NCBI GenBank assembly: GCA_045638525.1
Contig: JAZUBQ010000020.1
Coordinates: 62,001 to 126,000 of the forward strand
Length of the DNA stretch: 64,000 nt
Reading direction: 5' to 3'
DNA from: SIG452 sp045638525
GTDB lineage: Bacteria; Bacillota; Clostridia; UMGS1840
Part shown: one piece after another, positions 1-9,500 of the stretch
Position numbering within the stretch: the first letter of the stretch is position 1
Layout: each line of letters begins with the position of its first letter
The notes under the pieces: model-generated
What the model saw: only the letters and a program-made list of their open reading frames with translations
Database searches by the model: none
What the model was told of the DNA's origin: nothing
Made by a program: the position numbers and the translations under genes

Positions 1-532
1 GGCAGTTATTATCGGTCAGGATCCCTATCACGGCAGAGGACAAGCACACGGACTTTCTTTTTCGGTAAAAAAGGGCGTAGACATTCCGCCGTCTCTTTTA
101 AATATTTATAAAGAATTACATAATGATTTAGGTTGCAAAATTCCCAAAAACGGTTTTTTGGAAAAATGGGCAAAGCAAGGGGTACTGTTGTTAAACAACG
201 TACTTACGGTTCGTGAAAATGAAGCTAACTCCCATAAAGGATGCGGTTGGGAAGAATTTACCGATCAGGTGATTCGGATGTTAAACGGCAGAGAAAAACC
301 CATTGTGTTTATTTTGTGGGGAGCCAACGCAAAAACAAAAGAGCGTTTGATTACTGCGCCGCAGCATCTGGTATTAAAAGCGGCGCATCCAAGTCCGTTA
401 TCTGCGTATAACGGTTTCTGGGATTGTAAACATTTTTCCAAAACGAATCAGTTTTTACAAATGACAGGGCAGTTGCCCATTGATTGGCAGATCGAAGATG
501 ATGCAGATAATTTGCCGGAATTTCTGGTATAA
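1..532 (+). CDS. ung: Uracil-DNA glycosylase, N-terminus cut by window edge
   Basis: This family-1 uracil-DNA glycosylase removes uracil from DNA to start base excision repair. The reading frame is open from base 2 to the stop at 532, about 176 residues, against roughly 220 for the family, so only the N-terminal part lies outside the window. The water-activating motif GQDPYHG is at the very start of the visible part. The DNA-intercalating motif HPSPLSAYNG and the following CKHFSKTN block are near the C-terminus, so the visible enzyme looks intact. An internal ATG at 158 is not a plausible start because the catalytic motif lies upstream of it. The next gene follows after 43 bp. Confidence 0.97.
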   Translation, partial: AVIIGQDPYHGRGQAHGLSFSVKKGVDIPPSLLNIYKELHNDLGCKIPKNGFLEKWAKQGVLLLNNVLTVRENEANSHKGCGWEEFTDQVIRMLNGREKPIVFILWGANAKTKERLITAPQHLVLKAAHPSPLSAYNGFWDCKHFSKTNQFLQMTGQLPIDWQIEDDADNLPEFLV

Positions 533-575
533 AAACTAAATGCACTAAAAATGATGAAGGATGTGAAAAGTTAAA

Positions 576-1685
576 ATGAACAACGAAGAATTGATTACAC
601 AATATAGAGAACAACTTTTAAAAGTTCACAGAGCTACAATCATTTTGATTTCTGTAGTGGAAATTGCAGCGTATTTCCTGTTTGTGATGATGGGAATGCA
701 ATTATTATCGTTTCGTTCCGTTTATTTATGGGTCGGTGTGTTGATTCCTATTTGTATCAACGTGTTTGCGCATCTGTTTGCAATGTGGGTTTGTAAGAAA
801 CCAAATACCAATTATCAGTTTAAAAATAATTCTGTGATTTATGCGGCCATTGTGACCAGTTTGGTTGTTTCGTTATTTCATCGGGATTACCTTGTGACTT
901 CCTGTGCATTTGTATTTCCGATTATCTTATCTGCGATGTATAATGATCAAAAGATTTTGAGGCAAAGTTTCTGGTTTTCTTTTGTTTTGCTGACGGTTAC
1001 GATTCTGGCTTTGTTTGTGGAACATAAGCTGAATTTAACAATGTGGCTGAATGTTGTTGTGCTTTACGGATTCTTGGCAGTTTCCTTTCTGTCCGGAGAA
1101 ATTTCCATTAAGTTTTCTCAGAGGAATTTCGCTTTGATTGAACAACAGGCAATTACCAACAGCCGTTTGGAAGCGGAAATGGAATTGGATCAAATGACTC
1201 AGCTATATAATCACAGAACTTTCTATAAAAAACTTGAATTGATTCTGTCAGACGACCGTGAAGAAATTCCTGAATGTTGTCTTGCCATCATTGATATTGA
1301 TGATTTTAAAAAGGTGAATGATACCTACGGTCATAATGCAGGTGATGTGATTTTAATTTCTCTGGCCGGCATTTTAAAAAGCTGTTGTCAGGAAGGGGAC
1401 TATGCCTGTCGTTACGGCGGAGAAGAATTTGCACTGATTTTATGCGGTAAAACATTAACAGAGGCTGAAACTATCGTGGATAATGTTTTGAATTGTTTTT
1501 CCAAAACATATTTTCCGTTTACCAAAAAAAGCCATACGTTTTCTTGCGGGATTGCAAAAGTTGCGGATCATGAAACTGCAGAGTCTCTTTTTAAGAGGGC
1601 AGACCAGCATTTGTATACTTCCAAGAATAATGGGAAAAATCAAATTACTACAGATGCGATAGCTGTCAATTTTCAAACCGCCTAA
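576..1685 (+). CDS. Membrane diguanylate cyclase (GGDEF domain)
   Basis: A 369-residue protein predicted to make cyclic di-GMP from two GTP at the membrane. Residues about 20-180 form five or six hydrophobic segments with no obvious soluble sensor domain. A short linker then leads to a GGDEF domain at about 200-355. The active-site signature is GGEEF at residues 281-285, preceded by the usual RY, so catalysis looks possible. The inhibitory site (RxxD five residues upstream) reads QEGD at 272-275: the aspartate is kept and the arginine is lost, so product feedback may be weak. No EAL or HD-GYP domain is attached. It follows ung by 43 bp and may be co-transcribed. The signal sensed is unknown. 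Confidence 0.9.
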   Translation: MNNEELITQYREQLLKVHRATIILISVVEIAAYFLFVMMGMQLLSFRSVYLWVGVLIPICINVFAHLFAMWVCKKPNTNYQFKNNSVIYAAIVTSLVVSLFHRDYLVTSCAFVFPIILSAMYNDQKILRQSFWFSFVLLTVTILALFVEHKLNLTMWLNVVVLYGFLAVSFLSGEISIKFSQRNFALIEQQAITNSRLEAEMELDQMTQLYNHRTFYKKLELILSDDREEIPECCLAIIDIDDFKKVNDTYGHNAGDVILISLAGILKSCCQEGDYACRYGGEEFALILCGKTLTEAETIVDNVLNCFSKTYFPFTKKSHTFSCGIAKVADHETAESLFKRADQHLYTSKNNGKNQITTDAIAVNFQTA

Positions 1686-1900
1686 AATAGTTTACATATG
1701 AAAATAAGTTTCTTTGATTGAAGGATGTTTTTTTGGTGTCAAAAAAGAATTGATGAAATTAAACTGTATATACTGTAGGGATGGTAGAATTTTTATACTT
1801 ACGAAAGCAGATTTTTTATGATGAAATACAACCGAATTCTTGTTGTTTCAACGTTTTTTTGAAAAAAATCAAAAAAATTAAAAAAAATTTAAAAAATGTA

Positions 1901-1929
1901 TTGACAAATTGAGAATTATGTATTATAAT
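1901..1929 (+). promoter_or_regulatory. Sigma-A promoter of tRNA-Thr
   Basis: TTGACA at 1901-1906 and TATAAT at 1924-1929 are separated by 17 bp, a perfect consensus, and lie 15 bp before the tRNA. A very A/T-rich stretch just upstream could act as an UP element. Confidence 0.9.
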
Positions 1930-1944
1930 AGCTTTCGTTGGTTG

Positions 1945-2020
<76 letters not shown>

Positions 2021-2025
2021 AGAAT

Positions 2026-2053
2026 AAAAGACATCCTTTGGGTGTCTTTTTTC
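2026..2053 (+). terminator. Rho-independent terminator after tRNA-Thr
   Basis: An 11-bp stem, AAAAGACATCC/GGGTGTCTTTT with one G-T pair and a TTT loop, is followed by T residues. It begins six bases after the tRNA. Confidence 0.85.
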
Positions 2054-2102
2054 TGTTATATACCGAAAGGAAGAAATAACAAAATAAAGGAGGGGATTTG
2101 TT

Positions 2103-3302
2103 ATGTTAGGAAGACGAAAAACCAGGAAATTTCCCGGACGTTTGTTGGTGGTAATTCTTTTGGCAATCTGTTGTGCAGTGGTTTGGGTTCGTTTGTCAAA
2201 TGCCAAAAAAGAAAAAGAACTTGCGATTACTACTGCAATCCATAATGCAAATCAGTTTAGTCAAGGTTATTTTTATGATGAAGCTTTGCAGGTGTTGGCG
2301 GATTCCGGTTATCAATCCGAGGCAGATGTTGCTGCGTTACAGCAAGAAATTGAAGCACAGAAGAATTCTCTGGTCGAATATGATGGTCAGGTATATCACG
2401 TTTTCTTTCATAGCTTGGTCGTGTATCCTGAACTTGCCTTTGACGATGACTATAAAGCAGAAGGCTATGATATGTGGATGACTACGGTATCTGAATTTCA
2501 GGCAATGCTCCCTCAAATGTACGAACGAGATTTTATTTTGTATCCCCTGGATTTGATTCAGGAGGGGCAGCCAATTCTGCTTCCTCCCGGCAAAAAACCG
2601 TTGGTAATTTCTATTGATGATGTCAATTATTATGATTATATGGAAGGCGACGGTTTTGCAGAACGTTTAGTTGTGGATGAAAACGGTGAGATTGTTTGTG
2701 AAGTGTTTACTCCGGAAGGAGAAGCGGAACTTACATATAACGGGGATGTTATGCCGATTTTGGATCAATTTGTGAAAGAACATCCTGATTTTTCTTTCCG
2801 TGGTGCAAAAGGTATTGTTGCAGTTACCGGTTATGAAGGTGCGTTTGGATATAACTTCATAAAAGCTGAAGGAGAAGAAAAACAAAAGTTGATGGATGAA
2901 GCAACCAAAGTAGCAACGGCGTTAAAAAACACCGGTTGGTTGATTGCTTGTCACAGTTATACGCATAATGATTATTTCAAAGATGGTTCTGTGTCCAATG
3001 AAAATCTTCACTATGATACCAATCGTTTTAAAGAACGTATTTATGAAGTTGTATTGCAACCGGATGTATACATCAGTCCGTTTGGATATCATTTGCATGA
3101 AGGTGATGAGAGACTGTTGTATTTGAAAAATATGGGATATAACTATTTCTGTCCCGTAAGTACAGCGATGCGGACACTTTTTACCGAAGAAGGCGTTGTA
3201 ATTTCGGAGCGTTTTAATCTTGACAGATACAATATGCGCAATCAAAAAGAGTTTATCAACAAAACTTTCTTCGATGTTGACAGTGTGTATTATAAAAAAT
3301 AG
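2103..3302 (+). CDS. Membrane-anchored polysaccharide deacetylase-like protein
   Basis: A 399-residue protein with one N-terminal membrane anchor (about residues 13-31) and an extracellular body that resembles NodB-fold polysaccharide deacetylases. Visible metal-site motifs are the aspartate pair of SIDDV (D172, D173) and HSYTH (H284 to H288). The late SPFGYH segment would match the third conserved motif. About 110 residues separate the first two motifs, longer than in classical NodB enzymes, so there is an insertion of unknown role. Substrate could be peptidoglycan or another wall glycan; this is inference. The start is set by AAAGGAGGGG eight bases before the ATG. No separate promoter was seen, so transcription may come from readthrough of the tRNA terminator. 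Confidence 0.75.
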   Translation: MLGRRKTRKFPGRLLVVILLAICCAVVWVRLSNAKKEKELAITTAIHNANQFSQGYFYDEALQVLADSGYQSEADVAALQQEIEAQKNSLVEYDGQVYHVFFHSLVVYPELAFDDDYKAEGYDMWMTTVSEFQAMLPQMYERDFILYPLDLIQEGQPILLPPGKKPLVISIDDVNYYDYMEGDGFAERLVVDENGEIVCEVFTPEGEAELTYNGDVMPILDQFVKEHPDFSFRGAKGIVAVTGYEGAFGYNFIKAEGEEKQKLMDEATKVATALKNTGWLIACHSYTHNDYFKDGSVSNENLHYDTNRFKERIYEVVLQPDVYISPFGYHLHEGDERLLYLKNMGYNYFCPVSTAMRTLFTEEGVVISERFNLDRYNMRNQKEFINKTFFDVDSVYYKK

Positions 3303-3303
3303 A

Positions 3304-3343
3304 AAAAGTAGATAGCAAGTATGGTTTGCTATCTACTTTTTTT
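3304..3343. terminator. Bidirectional terminator
   Basis: GTAGATAGCAA/TTGCTATCTAC is flanked by A-run and T-run, between two convergent genes. It can end transcription from both sides. Confidence 0.88.
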
Positions 3344-3353
3344 AGTTTGAATA

Positions 3354-4208
3354 CTATTTGATATCTTCGGTGACAGATTCGGGTGCTTCCATCAGACATT
3401 CAGGGTCTTCCAGTAAACGTTTCAATCGTTTGAACGCACGGGCATAGTAATGTCCGTCGCAAATTCTTTCATCGCATACCACATTAAAGTCTATGACACG
3501 ATTGCTAACGGTTTCACCATCTTGGTTGATGGTGTATTCCGTACGTTTTTTACCGAGTGCAATAAATACAGGTAAGGTGCCAAAATCATACAAGTGGTGG
3601 AAGATAGGTGGCATTCCCAATGAACCCATATTGGTAATAAATAAGGTGCCGTGGAATGGACTTAATTTAGTGAGAAAACGTGGGAGCAGACCAAAATAGT
3701 CCATTGTTTTTAAAAGCCATACCGTAAATTTTAACAATATTCCGGGGAAACTTACCAGAACCTTAATTGCGGTGTCCATCGCATTGTGGTCGCCTTCTTG
3801 TTTGTTTACTTCAAGTTCCTTGGTAAGCTTTTCATAGATATCTACAGCCGAGTCGGTTGGTTCGGCGTATAATTTTACCACAGTCTCCGGAGCATTTAAA
3901 GAGAGTTCTTTTTTGATTGCCATACAGATTTCAATTCCGTTTCTGGCATACAAACGTTGACCACGGATAAATCGGTTCACACCGGGAAGTTCAGAAATCA
4001 TTCGGGTATAGGCGGCCATCAGAATATGAATCATTCCAAAAGATTTCATACCTTCTGCCCGTTTTTGTCGAATCAATTCTTCGCATTTTTTTATATTGAC
4101 AGTAGCTGCAAACTGATTGGAGGCTCCGTTACGGTTTGGCATAATAAACGCAGCAACAGCATCCATCGCAGTTCCGCTTTTAATTCTTCTTCCTTCTTTT
4201 CGATGCAT
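3354..4208 (-). CDS. Stand-alone 2-oxoacid dehydrogenase E2/CAT-fold acyltransferase-like protein
   Basis: This 284-residue protein resembles only the catalytic domain of E2 acyltransferases (chloramphenicol-acetyltransferase fold). It has no lipoyl or peripheral-subunit-binding domain, and no E1 or E3 genes lie nearby. The C-terminal block that in E2 reads DHRxxDG appears here as DERICDG at residues 246-252, so the catalytic histidine is replaced by Glu247. It keeps the preceding TNMGSLGM stretch, like the E2 strand before the active site. A hydrophobic stretch at about 152-170 could touch a membrane. Function is unknown: a CoA-dependent acyltransfer role is possible only if another residue acts as base. 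The ATG is preceded by AGAGAGG. Confidence 0.72.
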   Translation of the reverse strand: MHRKEGRRIKSGTAMDAVAAFIMPNRNGASNQFAATVNIKKCEELIRQKRAEGMKSFGMIHILMAAYTRMISELPGVNRFIRGQRLYARNGIEICMAIKKELSLNAPETVVKLYAEPTDSAVDIYEKLTKELEVNKQEGDHNAMDTAIKVLVSFPGILLKFTVWLLKTMDYFGLLPRFLTKLSPFHGTLFITNMGSLGMPPIFHHLYDFGTLPVFIALGKKRTEYTINQDGETVSNRVIDFNVVCDERICDGHYYARAFKRLKRLLEDPECLMEAPESVTEDIK

Positions 4209-4300
4209 AGGGAGAATACCTCTCTGTTATTATTTTATAGTTATCATCAATTCTGTCGTTTTAGATAGAATTGTGATGTTTTTGTGAACTTTATGTGAAC

Positions 4301-4329
4301 AGTATAACATAAAAAATGACAAAAAACAA
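4301..4329 (-). promoter_or_regulatory. Promoter of the acyltransferase-like gene with tandem repeats downstream
   Basis: On the minus strand TTGTTT (4324-4329) and TATACT (4301-4306) are 17 bp apart. Two direct TTCACA repeats with an 11-bp period (4283-4299) lie just downstream of the -10, near the expected start of transcription. Confidence 0.5.
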
Positions 4330-4398
4330 GTATAAATACAAGAAAAAACCAAAAATAGCCGATTCTTTTTGTTTTTGGCTGAAAATTGTTGCAATCTA

Positions 4399-4427
4399 TT
4401 GACAAAATTTCTCAGAAGGTGTATGAT
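4399..4427 (+). promoter_or_regulatory. Promoter of the folT-folC riboswitch operon
   Basis: TTGACA at 4399-4404 and TATGAT at 4422-4427 with 17-bp spacing, about 30 bp before the riboswitch aptamer. Confidence 0.85.
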
Positions 4428-4457
4428 AACAAAAGAACAAATTGTTGTTCCAAGATA

Positions 4458-4610
4458 AGCAGAGTAGGAGATAATGCGTCAAGTGAGAAGGGGACGGGAA
4501 GTTGCCTCTTTTACGAAAGATTTTACTGAAAAATCTGCGATGTTATTTCCGCATTCCGTTGCTACAAAAGAATACATTGCCGATGACGGCATTTTAGTTT
4601 CCTTTTTGTA
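4458..4610 (+). promoter_or_regulatory. Tetrahydrofolate (THF) riboswitch with terminator
   Basis: The segment from 4458 carries conserved THF-aptamer blocks: AGAGTAGG, then GCGTCAAGTG, then GGGACGGGAAGTTGCCT, then ACGAAAG, closed by CCGCATTCCGTTGCT. AGCA (4458-4461) pairs with TGCT (4560-4563) as P1. A short hairpin, TGCCG/CGGCA with loop ATGA (4578-4591), then a T-rich run forms a likely terminator. The aptamer class is known to sense reduced folates and repress folate uptake and synthesis genes. The downstream genes, a folate transporter and folylpolyglutamate synthase, confirm the assignment. Confidence 0.9.
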
Positions 4611-4637
4611 GTGTTGGTACAAGAAAGGATTTTTTTT

Positions 4638-5153
4638 ATGTCAAAAAACAAACAAACCAGACGTTTGGTTTATCTTTCATTGCTGATTGCAATGAATATT
4701 GTATTTGTGCGGCTTTTATCATTTCAAACACCGGTTACCCGATTGGATTTTGGATTTGTTCCTATTTCGTTGGCAGGAGCTTTGTTTGGTCCGTTTTGGG
4801 GTGGCATAACCGGAGGCGTGGCTGATATTTTGGGGATGCTGGTGAACTCCAAAGGAATGGCATATTTTTTTCCTTGGACAATCAATGCGATTTTACACGG
4901 TTTTTTTTACGGCATATTTTTGTATCGAAAACCCAAAACCTGGCTTCGTATCGGCAGTTGTGCCATCACACAGGGGATTTTTGTGAATCTTATTTTGGGA
5001 AGTATCTGGGGAACTCTTTACCGTGGTAATTGGGAGTTGTTTTTTGTTGTGTTCTGGGAGCGTTTTCTGGTGATTCTTGTTACTGTTCCCGTTCAGATTT
5101 TTGTGATTCGTCTTTTGTGCCGGGCTTTAAAATCCCAAATCAAAGAGCTGTGA
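4638..5153 (+). CDS. folT: ECF transporter S component for folate
   Basis: A 171-residue integral membrane protein with about six hydrophobic segments, typical in size for a substrate-binding (S) component of an energy-coupling-factor transporter. The N-terminal part has the FolT-like pattern: a TM helix, then LDFGFVPISLAG, then GxxxGxxxDILG. The start at 4638 follows AGAAAGGA by a suitable distance; an upstream in-frame GTG at 4611 lies at the end of the riboswitch terminator and is unlikely. The shared ATPase/T components (EcfA1, EcfA2, EcfT) are not in the window. The THF riboswitch in front and folC behind support folate as substrate. Confidence 0.9.
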   Translation: MSKNKQTRRLVYLSLLIAMNIVFVRLLSFQTPVTRLDFGFVPISLAGALFGPFWGGITGGVADILGMLVNSKGMAYFFPWTINAILHGFFYGIFLYRKPKTWLRIGSCAITQGIFVNLILGSIWGTLYRGNWELFFVVFWERFLVILVTVPVQIFVIRLLCRALKSQIKEL

Positions 5154-5168
5154 TTATATGGAGGTTCT

Positions 5169-6419
5169 ATGAAAAAACAAGATTTTGTACAGTATGCAAA
5201 CAGTTTTCAAACAGTAATCAACTTGGGATTGGAGAGAATTTCCAAGTTGTTGGAATGTGTGGATAATCCTCAAAATAAACTTTCGGTGATTCATGTTGCG
5301 GGAACAAACGGAAAAGGCTCCGTTTGTTCCTTTTTGCAATCTATTATGACTGCTTCCGGAAAAAAAACAGGTAAATTTATTTCTCCGAATATGCTTCGTG
5401 TTAATGAAAGAATCAGTGTGGATGGGATTGATATTTCAGATGATGATTTAAATCGATTATTAAAAAAAATCGAGGAATCAGTTCCCAAGGTAAAAAAAGA
5501 GACCGGTGAAATTCCATCTCAATTTGAAATCTGGACAGCAGTTGCATTTTGTTATTTTTTAGAACAGCAATGCGATATTGTAATTTTAGAAACCGGACTT
5601 GGTGGAAGATTTGATGCAACAAATGTAGTGGAACAGCCATTGGCTACTGTCATTTGCAGAATTGCTGTTGACCATGTTTCGTTTTTGGGGGATACCCTTT
5701 CAAAGATTGCCTATGAAAAAGCGGGCATCATTAAAGATAACTGTCCTTTGGTAACGTTACCGCAAGATAAGGAAGCTTTGGATGTATTAATCCGATGTGC
5801 TGAAGACAAAAACGCGGAATTCACAATAACTTCATCACCTGAGATTTTTGCTCCAAAAGGGCAGTGCGAAGTGTTTTCCTATAAACATCTTTCCAATCTG
5901 GTGTGTGGAATCAGCGGATATCATCAGATTGAAAATGCCTGTCTGGCTGTTGAAACGGCAGTTTTATTAGGTGTGCCTGACGATGCAATTATGTATGGAG
6001 TTCAAAACGCACGACATATCGGCAGATTAGAACGTGTTTGTGACGATATTTTGTTTGATGGGGCACATAATTTCAATGGAATGTCTGCTTTGAAATTCAG
6101 TCTGGAACGTTACTATCCGGATGTGGATAAAATCTTTGTTTCGGCTTTTATGAAAGATAAGGAAATTGAAGAAAGCTTAGCCTTGTTTTCCGGTGAAACA
6201 TTTTATTTTACAAGTGTGAAAAACAATGAGCGCTCCGAAACTGCTGAAAATTTATGTAGTATCGCTGAAAAAGTCGGAATTGTAGGAACTGCATATAACG
6301 ATTTGAAAACTGCAGTTTCTGATGCAAAAAAGACAAAAAAATTGATTGTTGTCTGCGGTTCGTTATATTTATATCTCGATTTGTGGGATGTTTTACAAAA
6401 TAAACCGAAAGAAATCTAA
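5169..6419 (+). CDS. folC: Folylpolyglutamate synthase / dihydrofolate synthase
   Basis: This 416-residue Mur-ligase-family enzyme adds glutamate to folates, and possibly to dihydropteroate, using ATP. The P-loop is AGTNGKGS at about residues 44-51. The conserved GLGGRFDATN block is at about 143-152, and the C-terminal ligase domain contains the FDGAHN motif near residue 300. It lies 15 bp after folT with GGAGG before the ATG, so both are in one THF-riboswitch operon: folate is imported and then trapped in the cell as polyglutamate. Length is usual for bacterial FolC. Confidence 0.95.
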   Translation: MKKQDFVQYANSFQTVINLGLERISKLLECVDNPQNKLSVIHVAGTNGKGSVCSFLQSIMTASGKKTGKFISPNMLRVNERISVDGIDISDDDLNRLLKKIEESVPKVKKETGEIPSQFEIWTAVAFCYFLEQQCDIVILETGLGGRFDATNVVEQPLATVICRIAVDHVSFLGDTLSKIAYEKAGIIKDNCPLVTLPQDKEALDVLIRCAEDKNAEFTITSSPEIFAPKGQCEVFSYKHLSNLVCGISGYHQIENACLAVETAVLLGVPDDAIMYGVQNARHIGRLERVCDDILFDGAHNFNGMSALKFSLERYYPDVDKIFVSAFMKDKEIEESLALFSGETFYFTSVKNNERSETAENLCSIAEKVGIVGTAYNDLKTAVSDAKKTKKLIVVCGSLYLYLDLWDVLQNKPKEI

Positions 6420-6436
6420 AATTCCTTGAAAAAAGC

Positions 6437-6465
6437 TTGCAATATTAACATTTTTTTGTTATAAT
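6437..6465 (+). promoter_or_regulatory. Promoter of smc
   Basis: TTGCAA at 6437-6442 and TATAAT at 6460-6465 are spaced by 17 bp, about 60 bp before the smc start. Confidence 0.8.
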
Positions 6466-6526
6466 TATCTGATACGGAATTAAAAATCTTTTACGGTTTG
6501 ATTTTATGAAGGGATAGCCTGTATTT

Positions 6527-9500
6527 ATGTATTTGAAAACCATTGAATTAAACGGATTCAAATCCTTTCCAGATAAAACAGTATTAGACTTTACCAGTGG
6601 CGTAACCACCATCGTTGGCCCTAACGGTAGCGGAAAAAGTAATATTTCCGATGCAATCCGATGGGTTTTGGGGGAATCACGGGCAAAGTCTCTTCGTGGC
6701 GGAAATATGCAGGATGTTATTTTTTCAGGAACCACCCGAAGAAAACCAATGAATTTTGCCGAGGTATCGGTTACGATTGATAATTCTGATCACGCATTGC
6801 AAATCGATTTTGATGAGGTTATGGTTACACGGCGGGTTTATCGTTCAGGAGAAGGGGAGTATTTCATTAACAAATCTCCCTGCCGAATGAAAGACATCAA
6901 CGAGTTGTTTATGGATACCGGATTGGGACGTGATGGTTATTCTATTGTTGGGCAAGGGAAAATTGATGAGATTATTTCCGGTAAACCGCAGGAACGTCGT
7001 AATTTTTTTGAAGAAGCGGCAGGAATTTCAAAATACCGTCATAAAAAAGATGAAGCAGAACGGAAACTTGCTCAAACAAATGATAACTTGATTCGGTTAA
7101 ATGACATTTTAACAGAACTGGGGCAACGTCTTCCCGGTTTGGAAAAATCCTCTAAAAAAGCTGTAATGTTTTTAGGATTGAAGGAAGAACTTAAACAACT
7201 GGAAATTCGGTATTGGTGTCGTTATCTGCAAGAATATCGTGGAAGACTTTTAGAATTAGAGCAAAAAAAAGTTCGTCTTTGTGAAGAAATTCAAGAGTCA
7301 AATAAAAAAATTGAAGCATTGGATCAGCAAGCGTTGCTTTTGGTACAAAAACGTCGGGAAGCTGATTTGTTAAGTGAAGAATTTCATAAAAAGGAAAAGA
7401 ACTTTGAATATAATATTGCTGCATTTGAAAATCAGATTACTCTCTATGAATTAGAAATTCAGAGAAATTTGCAAGACATTGAGCGTCTGAAACATGAAAA
7501 AGAGTTGGATCAATCAAAACTCAATCGCTATGACGCTCTTTTGTCTGACCGTTCTGAAAAAATTAATCAGCTTCAGACAAATAAGAGAAATCTTCAAATT
7601 GAAATGGAAAGTTTTTCTGCGTTGCAAAATGACATCGCACAGATTCAACGTGAAATAGAAGCTTTAAAACACGAATTGGAAACAAGCCGTCAAAATCGTT
7701 CGGAACTAACTGTTGTCCGAAATACCAAACAAGGGAAGGCAATGTATCTTTCAGAAATGGAAAAAAATTATGAAGGATATCAAAAAAGTGTAAAAGAACT
7801 GTTTTTTGCTTCCAATAGCGGTCAACTTTCGGATGCTGTGTTGCATGGAACGTTAGCAGATATTATCAAAGCAGATAAAAAAACTGCACTTGCATTTGAT
7901 GCAGTGTTGGGGAATTCCTTACAAAATGTTGTTGTAAACGACGAGAAAGATGCAAAAAAAGCGATCGAGTATCTGAAAAAGAACGAACTTGGTCGAGTGA
8001 CGTTTTTACCTGTTGAAACAATTAAAGAACGGGAATTTGATTTTGGGTCTGCTCTTTTGGAACCGGGAGTTATCGGGAAAGCGGTTGATTTGTTAACCTA
8101 TCAACCTCGGTTTCATGGAATTATTTCAAGTTTGCTTGGTAAAACCTTGATTGTAGATTCTTATCAGACAGCGGGAGATTTGTCACGCAAATATCGTCAA
8201 AGCTTCCGTATTGTAACCTTAAGCGGAGAAGTGTTTAACGCCGGCGGTTCCATTGTGGGCGGTCATATTTTAAAGGCAACCGGATTTTTATCGAAAAGTG
8301 CTACCATCCGTGAAATGAACGAAGAGATTAAACAGATTGATAAAACGTTGATTTCGATGGTAGAGACGGAACAACAGATAGGGCTTCAGATTGAGGAAAA
8401 AACCTTGGCAATGGAGAAGCTTTCTGAAGGACTGTCTGAACTGAATCAAAAAAAAGCATATCTTTCTTTTTTGGAAGAAGGAATTTTTGAGGAAATTGAG
8501 CATCAAAAAAATGTGCTGACCGAAAAGGAAGAATACGAACATAGCCTTAGAAAAAAAGAACAAAACATCTCAGCTTTGATTCAGAAAAACGAGGCGTTGG
8601 CTGAGGATGTTGAATTTAAAAAAGAACAGATTAATCAGGAAAAAGTACATTTAAAAGCTACCATTTCGGAACTTAGCGAAATTCATTTGCAAAAAGCATC
8701 TATGGAAGATGACTTTTCAAAACAGCAGGAAGAACAAAAGAAGGCACGGGAAGAATTGTTATCTTTGGAACAAGAACTTTCCAAATTCACGGTTAAATGT
8801 GAAAAAATTCAGTCTGATATTGAAATTTATACCCAGAATTTGTGGGATAGTTACGAACTCACATATTCTCAAGGTATGGAACTGATTTCGATCGAAGAAT
8901 CCGATGAAGCAACTGATAAAAAGCAAATCCAGGAGTTGAAGAGCAAAATACGGTCTTTGGGTGATGTGAATTTATCTTCTGTGGAAGAGTATCAGGAAGT
9001 GAATGAACGTTATACCTTTATGAAATCCCAGGAGGAAGACCTTCTGAAAGGGAAAAAAGAACTGGAAGAGCTGATTGTGGATATGCTCACGGTAATGAAG
9101 ACAGATTTCGAAACTCAGTTTTTAAAAATCGGAGAAAATTTTAAAGAAACGTTTCGTGCATTGTTTAATGGTGGAACTGCATCTTTAAAATTGATTGAAC
9201 CTGAGAATGTATTGGAAAGCGGAATTGATATCATTGTTCAGCCTCCCGGGAAAAAACTGGAGAGTATTTCTTTGCTATCCGGTGGAGAAAAAGCGTTCAC
9301 TGCCATCGCACTCTTATTTTCAGTTTTGAGCTTAAAGCCACTGCCTTTTTGTGTGTTTGATGAAATTGAAGCTGCACTGGATGAAGTGAATGTATATCGC
9401 TTTGCCGATTATATCAAAAGCTATAAACACAATACACAATTTATATTGGTATCCCATCGAAGAGGTACCATGGAAAATGCAGATACTTTGTATGGAGTAA

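Noticed and set aside
1686..1900. Possible RNA gene between the GGDEF gene and tRNA-Thr
   Set aside because: Only A/T-rich sequence without stable stems or recognised motifs was seen.
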